Shown here: positions 1 through 6,349 of the stretch, piece by piece
Layout of the letters: each line of letters begins with the position of its first letter
Numbering within the stretch: the first letter of the stretch is position 1
NCBI GenBank assembly: GCA_947454295.1
Contig: CANGMO010000116.1
Span: 1 to 7,028 of the forward strand
DNA length: 7,028 nucleotides
Reading direction: 5' to 3'
Source: Verrucomicrobiota bacterium
GTDB taxonomy: Bacteria > Verrucomicrobiota > Verrucomicrobiia > Limisphaerales > UBA9464
Position numbers and translations under genes: made by a program
Notes under the pieces: generated by a model
Seen by the model: the letters and a program-made list of their open reading frames with translations, nothing else
Databases searched by the model: none
Told to the model about the DNA's origin: nothing

Positions 1-331
1 GGAAGCCCGGCACACGGCTGGAGATCCAGCCGTCCGAGTCGTGGGGAATCACGAAGTGACCGGTGGGAGGGGTGCTCGCGTCGCTGGCCGGCCGGGACTG
101 CGGCGTCTGGGCGATCCGCTCCAGGATGCGGCCGCGGAGAGCGGGCGACGGGCCGGTGGCGGCAGCGGACGGGGTTCCGATTGCGGAGGTCAACGCGTTG
201 CGATAGTCGGCCACTTCGGCGGCGACGTCGGGGTCCGCGGCCATGAGCGCCTCAAGTCGGGCGGCGTCGGCGCGGGACAGGGCGCCGGCGGCGTGCGCGG
301 CGGCGAGCTCCTGAATTTCGGTGCATTTCAT
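1..331 (-). CDS. Anti-sigma factor, N-terminal part, probably with a ChrR-like cupin domain (runs off the window)
   Basis: This gene would hold the upstream ECF sigma factor inactive and release it on a signal. Only the first 110 residues are visible; the 3' end lies beyond base 1. Its ATG (331-329) overlaps the sigma factor's TGA (330-328) in an ATGA arrangement, the usual coupling of an ECF sigma factor to its cognate anti-sigma factor. The N-terminus (MKCTEIQELAAAHAAGALS, then an ARLEAL..ADPDVAAEV stretch) resembles the helical anti-sigma domain of RskA/ChrR-type proteins. The HxxxCxxC zinc motif of many ZAS domains is absent from the visible part; the only Cys is residue 3. An Ala/Pro-rich linker and an ALRGRILERIAQTP segment follow. 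The visible end, SDGWISSRVPGF, looks like the beginning of a ChrR-type cupin domain (W-x5-PG). The anti-sigma role is well supported by position and N-terminus; the cupin is inferred from this short stretch. Confidence 0.78.
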   Translation of the reverse strand, partial: MKCTEIQELAAAHAAGALSRADAARLEALMAADPDVAAEVADYRNALTSAIGTPSAAATGPSPALRGRILERIAQTPQSRPASDASTPPTGHFVIPHDSDGWISSRVPGF

Positions 332-927
332 AGGTTTTCTCCCAACGAATCCCGCAATGCCATCAGCCCCCGGCGGATCCGCGCCTTGATCGTGCCGAGG
401 GGAACACCGAGCGCGAGAGCGATCTCGGTCTGAGTCATTCCGGAATAAAAGGCGAGTTCGATGGCCCGCCGCTGATCGAGAGGCAGGGTGGTCAGCGCGA
501 GGCGTAGGGACCCGGCGGTTTCGCTCGCGGACATTCCCGTGAGGCCGTCCTGGGTGTCGGCGGAATCGGATCCCGTGGCGTTCTCGCGTCCCGCAGCCTC
601 GTGCAGATCGAGCTTCCGCCGCCGCGCCCGCAGCCGGTCGATGGCCCGGTTGCGAGTCAGCGTCACGGCCCAGCTCAGGGGTTTTCCGAAGGCCGGATTG
701 TATCCTGGCGCCTTCTCCCAAAGCAGGACGGCCGCATCCTGCAGCACATCCTCCGCTTCGTGAGCGTCTCCCAGAATCCGCAGAGCCACGGCAAAAAGCA
801 GCCGTGAATGGCGATCGTAGAAGGCGGCGAACGCCTCCGGAGAGCCGGCGCGAATCTGGTCGAAAAGCGCCTGATCCACGGCGCTGCTCGTGACCGCGGG
901 CGTGGGTTCGGTGGGCTGCGAAGGCAT
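328..927 (-). CDS. ECF (group 4) RNA polymerase sigma factor
   Basis: This protein would direct RNA polymerase to the TGCATCC-N16-CGT promoters in this window. With the start chosen here it has 199 residues, typical for an ECF sigma factor. Region 2 spans about residues 20-105, with the AEDVLQDA core (58-65) and the downstream RNRAIDRLRARRRK basic segment. Region 4 is the last 60 residues and contains TLPLDQRRAIELAFYSG followed by the helix-turn-helix TQTEIALALGVPLGTIKAR. Region 4 resembles SigK-like ECF groups that pair with RskA or cupin anti-sigma factors. The same frame stays open to an ATG at 1005, adding 26 low-complexity residues. I prefer the ATG at 927 because the predicted promoter's -10 element (1018-1011) places transcription start near 1006, so the 1005 start would need an essentially leaderless mRNA. 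The stop overlaps the anti-sigma start by ATGA. Identity is very secure; the start is less so. Confidence 0.95.
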   Translation of the reverse strand: MPSQPTEPTPAVTSSAVDQALFDQIRAGSPEAFAAFYDRHSRLLFAVALRILGDAHEAEDVLQDAAVLLWEKAPGYNPAFGKPLSWAVTLTRNRAIDRLRARRRKLDLHEAAGRENATGSDSADTQDGLTGMSASETAGSLRLALTTLPLDQRRAIELAFYSGMTQTEIALALGVPLGTIKARIRRGLMALRDSLGENL

Positions 928-1010
928 GGTTCCGGGCAGAGTCGGTGATCCGAACCCGCACCGGGTCTCGGATCCCGCCTCGGGGGCTGATGCTGCGGCT
1001 ACCATAATTC

Positions 1011-1041
1011 ATACAACGCTCGTCGGCATCTTTCGGATGCA
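1011..1041 (-). promoter_or_regulatory. Predicted ECF promoter of the sigma/anti-sigma operon
   Basis: Read on the minus strand, TGCATCC (1041-1035) is followed by exactly 16 bases and then CGTTGTAT (1018-1011). The same -35/-10 pair and spacing occur upstream of the DUF4331 gene and of the TonB-dependent receptor. Position upstream of the sigma gene indicates autoregulation. The predicted transcription start is near 1006. The -35 element is also one arm of a small perfect inverted repeat (GCATC, 5-base gap, GATGC; 1026-1040), which may be chance or a second binding site. Confidence 0.72.
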
Positions 1042-1133
1042 ACAAAGTTACGATGGCCCCGAAGGCCCCGGGTCCAGGTCAATCCCCCGCCGAGGAAACG
1101 ATTCGGTGACGACCTGGAATCCTGGCCGCCCCA

Positions 1134-1163
1134 TGCATCCGGCCCGCCACGGCGCACGTAAAC
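1134..1163 (+). promoter_or_regulatory. Predicted ECF promoter of the DUF4331 gene
   Basis: TGCATCC (1134-1140), 16 bases, then CGTAAAC (1157-1163). The block ATGCATCCGGC (1133-1143) is identical over 11 bases to the element before the TonB-dependent receptor (6316-6326). Predicted transcription start is around 1167. That makes an upstream TTG start at 1168 for the DUF4331 gene unlikely and favours the ATG at 1204. Confidence 0.72.
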
Positions 1164-1203
1164 CGGATTGAAACGCCGCCACACTGCGTTTCCTGAAACT
1201 CCC

Positions 1204-2877
1204 ATGAATCTGAAAAACACCCCATTTGCCCCGTCCCCGAGCGGACTTCACCGACTCTATCCCTGGATGCTTGCCCCGTTGGCTGCGGCGGGCCTCGCCA
1301 TCACCGGTCTGGCGTCCAGCCATCGTGAAGCCCCGGGGATAACGAGCACTCCGAAACTTGATGCCACCGATTTCTACCTGTTCAACAGCTACGAAACCGG
1401 ACGCTCCAACTATGTCACCGTCATCGCGAACTATCTGCCGCTTCAGAGCCCGTATGGCGGACCCAACTACTTCCAGCTGGATCCCAACGCGGTCTACGAG
1501 ATCCACGTCGACAACACCGGTGACGCCGTTGAGGACATTACGTTCCAGTTCCGGATTTCGAATGCGCCTCGCGGCATTGCGCTGCCGATCGGGCCTGAGG
1601 GGAATCGACGGACCAACTCGATCCCGCTCCTGGCGTCGGGTCCGATCACGGCCGACGACACCTCGGCCCTCAACGTCGACCAGACCTACACCTTGAGCGT
1701 GATTCGTGGCCCGCGTCGCACCGGGACCAGCAGCGCGATTACCAACTCCGTCACCGGAAAGCTCGCCTTCAGCAAGCCGCAGGATTTCGCGGGCACGAAG
1801 ACGTTTCCCGACTATGAGGCGTACGCGAAGAAGTCGGTGTATGAGATCGCGCTTCCGGGCACGGACAAAAAGGGCCGTGTCTTTGTCGGACAGCGCAAGG
1901 ATCCGTTCGTGGTGAACCTGGGCGAGATCTTCGATCTGTTGAATCTGAATCCCCTCGGACCGATTGATGGCACCAAGGATTTGCTCGCGGATGCGAATGT
2001 GACCTCGTTCGTTCTTGAGGTCCCCAAGGAGTTCCTCCTCGCGGGAGGAACCAGCACCATCATCGGTGCGTGGACCACTGCCAGCACGGTGCAGGGAAGC
2101 ACCTACACCCAGGTGTCCCGATTGTCGGCCCCCCTGGTCAACGAGTTGGTGATCGGAGTTGCCGACAAGGACAAGTTCAACGCCTCCGAGCCGAAGAATG
2201 ATCTGGCGAATTTCGCCGACTACGTCACGCATCCCACCTTTCCCGCGCTCCTGGAGATCTTGTTCAAGGTTCCGGCTCCGACGCTGTTTCCGCGAACCGA
2301 CCTGGTCGCGGCTTTCGTGACCGGTGTGGATGGCCTCAACAAGGACGGCGGTGCCGGTGAGATGCTGCGATTGAACACCGCAATCGCCGCGACACCGCGC
2401 GATCAGCAGAACAACCTCGGAGTCATCGCCGGGATCACGAAGGGTGTGCTTGATGCATCGAAGGCGGATCTCGCGGGATTCCCCAATGGCCGCCGGCCGG
2501 GCGACGACGTCGTCGACATCGCGCTTCGCGTGGTGATGGGCAAGTTGCTGAAGCCTGCGGACGCGCCGATTGGGGACGCGCCCTTGACTGACGGGGCCTA
2601 TGTGGATGCACGGATGTTTCCGGATCGCTTCCCCTATCTGAACCCTCCCCTGAAGGGATCGCCGAATGATCCAACGATCACCATCACGCCGAGCAGCTCG
2701 GCGACCGCCACCGGTGGATTCAAGCCGGTGAAGGCGGACTACGATGCGAAGACACGTCGGCTCACGGTGCCGACCGCCTCGGCCGGACAGACATTTCTTC
2801 GACTGGAAGCGGACGGGAAGGTCGCACTGGAGGGAGTGAGCACCAGCGACGGCGTCCTGTCGGCGACGGTGAAGTAA
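1204..2877 (+). CDS. Secreted DUF4331 family protein
   Basis: The protein has 557 residues from the chosen ATG. Its molecular function is unknown. A signal peptide is visible: a positively charged start, a hydrophobic core (about residues 22-37, LAPLAAAGLAITGLA) and a probable cleavage near residue 37. The mature protein begins with the DUF4331 hallmark SSHREAPGI, followed by KLDATDFYLFNSYE, NYLPLQSPYGGPNYFQLDP and YEIHVDNTGDAVEDITFQF. These acidic and aromatic blocks are family signatures. The C-terminal third contains DYVTHPTFPALLEILF and DDVVDIALRVVMGKLL. About 60 residues after that form a Ser/Thr-rich linker and a small beta-rich tail (QTFLRLEADGKVALEG). The frame is open from a TTG at 1168, but the predicted promoter argues against that start. 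No Shine-Dalgarno is visible before 1204. It is the first gene of the plus-strand block and probably works outside the inner membrane together with the TPR and HupE-like proteins. Confidence 0.92.
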   Translation: MNLKNTPFAPSPSGLHRLYPWMLAPLAAAGLAITGLASSHREAPGITSTPKLDATDFYLFNSYETGRSNYVTVIANYLPLQSPYGGPNYFQLDPNAVYEIHVDNTGDAVEDITFQFRISNAPRGIALPIGPEGNRRTNSIPLLASGPITADDTSALNVDQTYTLSVIRGPRRTGTSSAITNSVTGKLAFSKPQDFAGTKTFPDYEAYAKKSVYEIALPGTDKKGRVFVGQRKDPFVVNLGEIFDLLNLNPLGPIDGTKDLLADANVTSFVLEVPKEFLLAGGTSTIIGAWTTASTVQGSTYTQVSRLSAPLVNELVIGVADKDKFNASEPKNDLANFADYVTHPTFPALLEILFKVPAPTLFPRTDLVAAFVTGVDGLNKDGGAGEMLRLNTAIAATPRDQQNNLGVIAGITKGVLDASKADLAGFPNGRRPGDDVVDIALRVVMGKLLKPADAPIGDAPLTDGAYVDARMFPDRFPYLNPPLKGSPNDPTITITPSSSATATGGFKPVKADYDAKTRRLTVPTASAGQTFLRLEADGKVALEGVSTSDGVLSATVK

Positions 2878-3020
2878 GTAAGCAAGTGAATGAGTGGGTT
2901 GCTGGAGTGACTCGCGTCTCCTGAGTGGGAGACGACGGCGGGGTTCGCGGCGGTACCGTGTGTCCGCGAACCCCGCCAAAACCCACACGTCCGCTGTTCC
3001 CTCCAAACCTTTCCAGCTTC
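2878..3020 (+). other. Gap with two tandem hairpins between the DUF4331 and TPR genes
   Basis: The gap holds a hairpin of 6 bp (GTCTCC 2916-2921 with GGAGAC 2928-2933, 6-base loop) directly followed by a perfect 14-bp stem (2937-2950 with 2964-2977, 13-base loop containing CGGTACCG). The strong stem is followed by AAAACCC, not by a T-run, so it is not a classical intrinsic terminator on the plus strand. It could stabilise the 3' end of the DUF4331 mRNA, lower read-through into the next genes, or mark a processing site. No TGCATCC-N16-CGT element is present here, so the TPR gene is probably read from the DUF4331 promoter. Confidence 0.65.
2937..2977 (+). repeat. Perfect 14-bp inverted repeat (RNA hairpin)
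   Basis: GGCGGGGTTCGCGG (2937-2950) is the exact reverse complement of CCGCGAACCCCGCC (2964-2977). The stem is almost all G-C and would be very stable in RNA. It lies 59 bases after the DUF4331 stop codon. It lacks a downstream U-tract on either strand. Its role is most likely mRNA end protection or attenuation within the operon; this is inference. Confidence 0.75.
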
Positions 3021-4250
3021 ATGCACTGCGATTCGAAATGGCTCGCGGCCAGGGCGGCCTGGCTCTGTTGGAGTGCCGCGCTGTGGATTGGCGTGACGGG
3101 TGCGACGGCGGGAGCCGGTCGGGTTCCGGCGAACGAGAATGAGGTGGTTGCACTGGTGCGTCCGCGCGGTGGCTCACAGCTGGAGCTTGAACTGGAGTCC
3201 CTGGGGCGACAGTTGCGCGACTCTCCCGGCGACGTCGAGGCTTCGGTCCGGCTGGTGCGGAACTGCCTCGAGCTTGATCGCCTCAGTCCGGATCCACGGT
3301 GGCTTGGGCAGGCGATGACCGCACTCGAGCCGTGGTCGACGAAGACTGGAGCTCCGACGGAAATCCGCCTGGTGCAGGCTCTGCTGCGTCAACGAAGTCA
3401 CGACTTTGAGGGCGCCTTGAACGATCTCGACGCCGTCGTTGCCGTGGCTCCACGGAATGCCGAGGCGTGGCTGGTGAAGTCGACTGTGCACGCGGTGCGG
3501 GGCGAGCTGGATCCGGCGCGTCGCGCGGCAGCGGCTCTGGTCCGAATTGCGGATCCGATCACCTCGGCCACCGCCATGGCGACGGTCGCCAGTCTGTCCG
3601 GATCCGCGGAGCGGAGCTGTGAGTTGATGGAACGCCTGCTGCCGGTGGCGGCCCGGGCTCCTGTGGCTCAGCGTGTCTGGATGTTGACCCAACTGGCCGA
3701 AACGCGGGAGCGCCTTGGGCAGGTCTCCGCCGCGGAGCGGGCCTTTCGCGACGGGCTGGCGCTAGCGCCACGGGATCCCTATCTCAACGGGGCGCTGGCC
3801 GATTTGCTGTTGCGATCCGGTCGGGCCGGCGAGGTGCCGCCGCTGCTGGAATCGTTCCCGGCCAACGATTCGCTGCTCCTGCGCGTAGCGGAGGCCCGCC
3901 GGCGTCTGCATCAAACGGGGTCCTCCTTTGCTGCGCTGGCGAAGCGGCTTGGTGATTCCTTCGCCATCCAGGCGGCACGGGGCGAACGGGTGCATCGACG
4001 CGAAGAGGCCCGGTTTCAGTTGTGCGTGCTCGGCGATGCCGATTTGGCACTGAAGCTCGCCCGGGAGAATTGGGAAATTCAGCGTGAGCCGGCGGATTTG
4101 CTGCTGCTTCAGGAGGCCGCCGTGGCAATGCGTTCGGAACCGGATTTGCGACGAGTTCGCGACTGGGTGGCCGCGACGCATTTGGAGGACGTTCGCCTTC
4201 AATCCGTGGAGCGGTTGGTCGCGGCCAAAAGCACGGAGGTTCACCCATGA
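3021..4250 (+). CDS. Exported tetratricopeptide-repeat (TPR) protein
   Basis: The protein has 409 residues. TPR proteins are helical scaffolds for protein-protein contacts, so this one may organise the other exported members of the cluster. The ATG at 3021 is chosen because it gives a signal-peptide-like N-terminus (K6 and R11, a hydrophobic stretch about 12-30, Ala/Gly-rich cleavage region near 28-33). The open frame extends upstream to a GTG at 2925, but that would translate through the hairpin region. Helical repeats are visible at about 127-174 (DFEGALNDLDAVVAVAPRN, AWLVKSTVHAVRGELDPARR) and about 218-277 (AETRERLGQVSAAERAF, LALAPRDPYLNGALADLLL). A further helical region reaches to about 409 and includes a LGDADLALKLARENWEIQ repeat-like unit. 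Its last codons overlap the HupE-like gene by ATGA, and a good Shine-Dalgarno for that gene sits inside its end. No catalytic motif is visible. Confidence 0.85.
   Translation: MHCDSKWLAARAAWLCWSAALWIGVTGATAGAGRVPANENEVVALVRPRGGSQLELELESLGRQLRDSPGDVEASVRLVRNCLELDRLSPDPRWLGQAMTALEPWSTKTGAPTEIRLVQALLRQRSHDFEGALNDLDAVVAVAPRNAEAWLVKSTVHAVRGELDPARRAAAALVRIADPITSATAMATVASLSGSAERSCELMERLLPVAARAPVAQRVWMLTQLAETRERLGQVSAAERAFRDGLALAPRDPYLNGALADLLLRSGRAGEVPPLLESFPANDSLLLRVAEARRRLHQTGSSFAALAKRLGDSFAIQAARGERVHRREEARFQLCVLGDADLALKLARENWEIQREPADLLLLQEAAVAMRSEPDLRRVRDWVAATHLEDVRLQSVERLVAAKSTEVHP
4235..4239 (+). promoter_or_regulatory. Shine-Dalgarno site for the HupE-like gene
   Basis: GGAGG lies 7 bases before the ATG at 4247, inside the end of the TPR gene. 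It is the clearest ribosome-binding site in a window where most starts lack one. With the ATGA overlap it supports translational coupling of the TPR and HupE-like proteins and fixes the start at 4247. Confidence 0.75.
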
Positions 4251-5494
4251 GTGCCGTCGGAGCCGCTGCGGAAACCGTTGGCAACCTCACAATCGCTGAC
4301 TCCTTCAAGCGTCTGGTTCTGCGGTGGAGTTCGGCTGTGGTGGCGTGCTGGCTGATGACCCTGCCGGCCTGCGCGCATTCGGCAAGTACTGCGTGGTTGT
4401 TGCTTGGAGTGAATGGCGCGGAAGTTCAGGGAACTTGGGATGTCGCAATCCGCGACGTCGACCTCGCGTTGACCCTCGACGCGGACGGAGATGGCCGGGT
4501 GACCTGGGGAGAGGTGCGTCGGAAACAGCATGCCATCGAAACCTGGGCGACGAATGGATTGGCACTTCATGCCGATGGGGTCCGGCTTCCGCTTCAGATT
4601 CGGTCGCTTTCCGTTTCGGAAGTGACCGGCGTGCCGTGTCTGCGCCTGGAGTGTCTGGCATCGGCCACGGCAGGGATCCGCGAGCTCTCGGTGACCTACG
4701 GGCTCTTGTTTGACCTGGACCGCATGCATCGCGGACTGGTGAGGATTGTGGATCCGCGTCATCCAGCCGGAACCTCGGCGATCCTCGGTCCCGACGATCG
4801 TTCGGTGCGGGTGGAGCCCGGGGCGTCTGCACGAGGGGCGGCGCCAATTCGGCGGTTCATCGGGGAGGGCGTGCATCACATTGCCACGGGATACGACCAT
4901 CTCCTGTTTCTTCTCGTGCTGCTGCTGCCCACGGTGGTGATGCGCGGGCCAGAGGGATGGATTCCCGCGCCGGGCGGACGTCGGGTGGTGTCTCGGGTGC
5001 TTCAGACGGTGACCGCCTTCACCCTGGCCCATTCGTTGACGCTGGCGCTGGCTGCGTTGGAATGGATTCAGCCCCCGTCACGCCCGGTCGAGGTGATCAT
5101 TGCGTTGAGTATTGTCGTCACGGCACTCGGTAATCTGGGTCGCGGCTCCATGCGAAAGGTGCCGGGAAAATGGCGAGTGCTAAGCGTACTGGAGGCAAGC
5201 CCGTGGCTCGTGCCGTTTTGCTTTGGACTGGTGCATGGATTCGGGTTTGCGGACGGCCTGCGGGGACTGGGCCTCACGCGGTGGCAGCTGTTGACGCCGC
5301 TGGTGGGATTCAATCTGGGGGTTGAACTGGGACAGCTGGCCGCGGTGTTGCTGGTCCTGCCGGTGCTGTGGAAGCTGGGGCGCACGAGCGCGTATCGACG
5401 CTGGGGATTGTCCGGAGCGTCGATGGCCATCGCCCTGCTGGCTTCCGCTTGGGTTGTGGATCGTGCCGCGGGACTGCAGTGGTTTGGCAGCTGA
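4247..5494 (+). CDS. HupE/UreJ-type membrane protein with an exported N-terminal domain containing an EF-hand loop
   Basis: The protein has 415 residues and two parts. An N-terminal signal segment (about 20-46) precedes an exported domain (about 47-200). This domain carries a textbook 12-residue EF-hand loop, DADGDGRVTWGE (78-89), with acidic or polar residues at loop positions 1, 3, 5, 9 and 12, so calcium or another divalent ion may bind. The C-terminal half (about 204-410) is a HupE/UreJ_2-like domain with about six membrane segments. Family motifs are HIATGYDH (211-218, the H-x5-DH pattern of HupE), FTLAHS (258-263), VHGFGFA (329-335) and FNLGVELGQ (355-363). HupE and UreJ proteins are known or proposed nickel/cobalt permeases, but this two-domain subgroup is not characterised to my knowledge. 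The start overlaps the TPR stop and has a good Shine-Dalgarno. Transport of a metal ion, fed by the nearby TonB-dependent receptor, is an inference. Confidence 0.9.
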   Translation: MSAVGAAAETVGNLTIADSFKRLVLRWSSAVVACWLMTLPACAHSASTAWLLLGVNGAEVQGTWDVAIRDVDLALTLDADGDGRVTWGEVRRKQHAIETWATNGLALHADGVRLPLQIRSLSVSEVTGVPCLRLECLASATAGIRELSVTYGLLFDLDRMHRGLVRIVDPRHPAGTSAILGPDDRSVRVEPGASARGAAPIRRFIGEGVHHIATGYDHLLFLLVLLLPTVVMRGPEGWIPAPGGRRVVSRVLQTVTAFTLAHSLTLALAALEWIQPPSRPVEVIIALSIVVTALGNLGRGSMRKVPGKWRVLSVLEASPWLVPFCFGLVHGFGFADGLRGLGLTRWQLLTPLVGFNLGVELGQLAAVLLVLPVLWKLGRTSAYRRWGLSGASMAIALLASAWVVDRAAGLQWFGS

Positions 5495-5551
5495 GGGTGG
5501 GGGCTCGTCCATTGACGGAAGAATGGGTGACTCCTACGGTCGACTCCCCCT

Positions 5552-5571
5552 GTCTGGATTGCCGTCCAGAC
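5552..5571 (+). repeat. Short hairpin in the HupE-pseudopilin gap
   Basis: GTCTGGA (5552-5558) is a perfect inverted repeat with TCCAGAC (5565-5571) around a 6-base loop. It lies in the 122-base gap (5495-5616) between the HupE-like gene and the pseudopilin. No T-run follows, so it is at best a weak pause or processing site. Nothing else stands out in the gap. Confidence 0.4.
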
Positions 5572-5616
5572 CGGGTTGCCTCACCCGTCCCCGCCGTGGC
5601 TGGTGTCGCGCCTGTC

Positions 5617-6273
5617 ATGGTCCCGTTTTCCAGATCTGGTTCGCGTGGCTTCACGCTGATCGAGCTGCTGGTGGTGATTGCCATCATCGCCGTGCTCGCC
5701 GGCATGCTGCTGCCCGCCCTGGCGACGGCAAGGTCGCGGGCTACCGCGACCGCGTGCATGTCCCAGTTGCATCAGCTCGGGTTCGGGGTGGCGATGTACA
5801 CGGGAGACAACCGGGACGTGCTGCCACTGTCGGCGCATCAGTCGGCGTCGTGGATCGGCATGCTGGCGACCTACGGATTGACCAATGTTTACAGGTGTCC
5901 GAGCGATACCAACCGAGCACGGATCACCAGTTTTGCGGTAAACGATTTTCTGACCCCGCATCCGTTTGGTGCCGCGACGTTGGACTTTTCCCGGCTGACC
6001 GCAGTTCCGGCGCCGACCGAGACGATGCATCTCGCCGAGACCCGCGGTGACTACACCGGGGCCGACCATTTCCACTTCGCCGATGCGTCCTCGGGGGGAT
6101 TCACCACCAATGCGTTCGCCGGGGAAGTCGCCGTGGTGCGACATCGGGGTTCTGCGAACTACCTGTTTGCCGATGCCCACACCGAAAGCCTGTCGTGGAC
6201 GCGGACCCGCAAACTGCTCGGGCCGCCGATCACCCGATTCATTCGGCCGGACGGGCTTTCGGATTCGCCCTGA
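5617..6273 (+). CDS. Pseudopilin-like protein with prepilin N-terminus and C-terminal H-x9-D motif
   Basis: The protein has 218 residues. Residues 1-11 form a short basic leader ending in Gly, followed by FTLIELLVVIAIIAVLAG. Prepilin peptidase would cut between G11 and F12; Glu16 is the conserved fifth residue of the mature protein. The hydrophobic helix is followed by a region typical of these proteins (CMSQLHQLGFGVAMYTGDN) and a globular part. The C-terminus holds HRGSANYLFADA (H176 to D186-A187), a variant of the H-x9-DG motif of the Verrucomicrobiota/Planctomycetota-type pseudopilins. The ATG at 5617 gives the normal short leader. The frame remains open back to 5368, but that would overlap the HupE-like gene and bury the leader. 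Such proteins occur in large numbers per genome and their roles are mostly unknown. It is uncertain whether it belongs functionally to the cluster. Confidence 0.87.
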   Translation: MVPFSRSGSRGFTLIELLVVIAIIAVLAGMLLPALATARSRATATACMSQLHQLGFGVAMYTGDNRDVLPLSAHQSASWIGMLATYGLTNVYRCPSDTNRARITSFAVNDFLTPHPFGAATLDFSRLTAVPAPTETMHLAETRGDYTGADHFHFADASSGGFTTNAFAGEVAVVRHRGSANYLFADAHTESLSWTRTRKLLGPPITRFIRPDGLSDSP

Positions 6274-6316
6274 ATCTTCCGTGGGGCCGGACTGCGGCGC
6301 TGAAATGCAGACGGAA

Positions 6317-6349
6317 TGCATCCGGCGGCTGCGCAAACTCGTTGTTTGA
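6317..6349 (+). promoter_or_regulatory. Predicted ECF promoter of the TonB-dependent receptor gene
   Basis: TGCATCC (6317-6323), 16 bases, then CGTTGTTTGA (6340-6349). The -10 side matches the sigma gene's own promoter (CGTTGTATGA) in 9 of 10 bases, and the -35 side matches the DUF4331 promoter over 11 bases. It begins 44 bases after the pseudopilin stop codon. Predicted transcription start is around 6350, which leaves a leader of about 200 bases. Confidence 0.72.

Larger units (their letters stand above)
928..1203. other. Divergent intergenic region between the sigma factor and the DUF4331 gene
   Basis: This stretch carries the two divergent predicted ECF promoters (minus 1041-1011, plus 1134-1163), about 90 bases apart between their -35 elements and not overlapping. 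On the minus side it leaves a leader of about 80 bases before the sigma ATG at 927; on the plus side about 35 bases before the ATG at 1204. I see no tRNA, small ORF of conviction or terminator. A short palindrome-like GTTTC-CT-GAAAC (1188-1199) lies just before the DUF4331 start and has no assigned role. Confidence 0.6.

Noticed and set aside
41..433. A plus-strand frame of 130 codons over the anti-sigma and sigma genes
   Set aside because: It is antisense to the ATGA-coupled sigma/anti-sigma pair and has a low-complexity Gly/Arg-rich translation.
734..759. Another GCATCC hexamer, inside the sigma gene on the opposite strand
   Set aside because: It lies in coding sequence, lacks the preceding T and has no CGT after 16 bases.
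1168..1203. An in-frame TTG start giving a 12-residue longer DUF4331 protein
   Set aside because: The predicted transcription start falls at about the same base, no ribosome-binding site is visible, and the ATG at 1204 already gives a complete signal peptide.
2871..2899. Degenerate four-base repeat (GTAA, GTAA, GCAA, GTGA, ATGA) around the DUF4331 stop codon
   Set aside because: Only two units are identical, and the run is short enough to be chance.
1048..3006. A 652-codon open frame on the minus strand, longer than the DUF4331 gene it covers
   Set aside because: It is antisense to a clear DUF4331 gene, is rich in Arg, Gly and His in the way of GC-rich shadow frames, shows no recognisable domain, and spans the plus-strand promoter and the hairpin gap.
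4356..4376. Possible lipoprotein signal (LPAC) in the HupE-like protein
   Set aside because: Pro at the -2 position does not fit the usual lipobox, and an ordinary signal segment explains the region.
5322..6050. A 242-codon plus-strand frame overlapping the ends of the HupE-like gene and the pseudopilin
   Set aside because: Its translation is Arg/Gly-rich with no domain, and both overlapped genes have strong family motifs in other frames.
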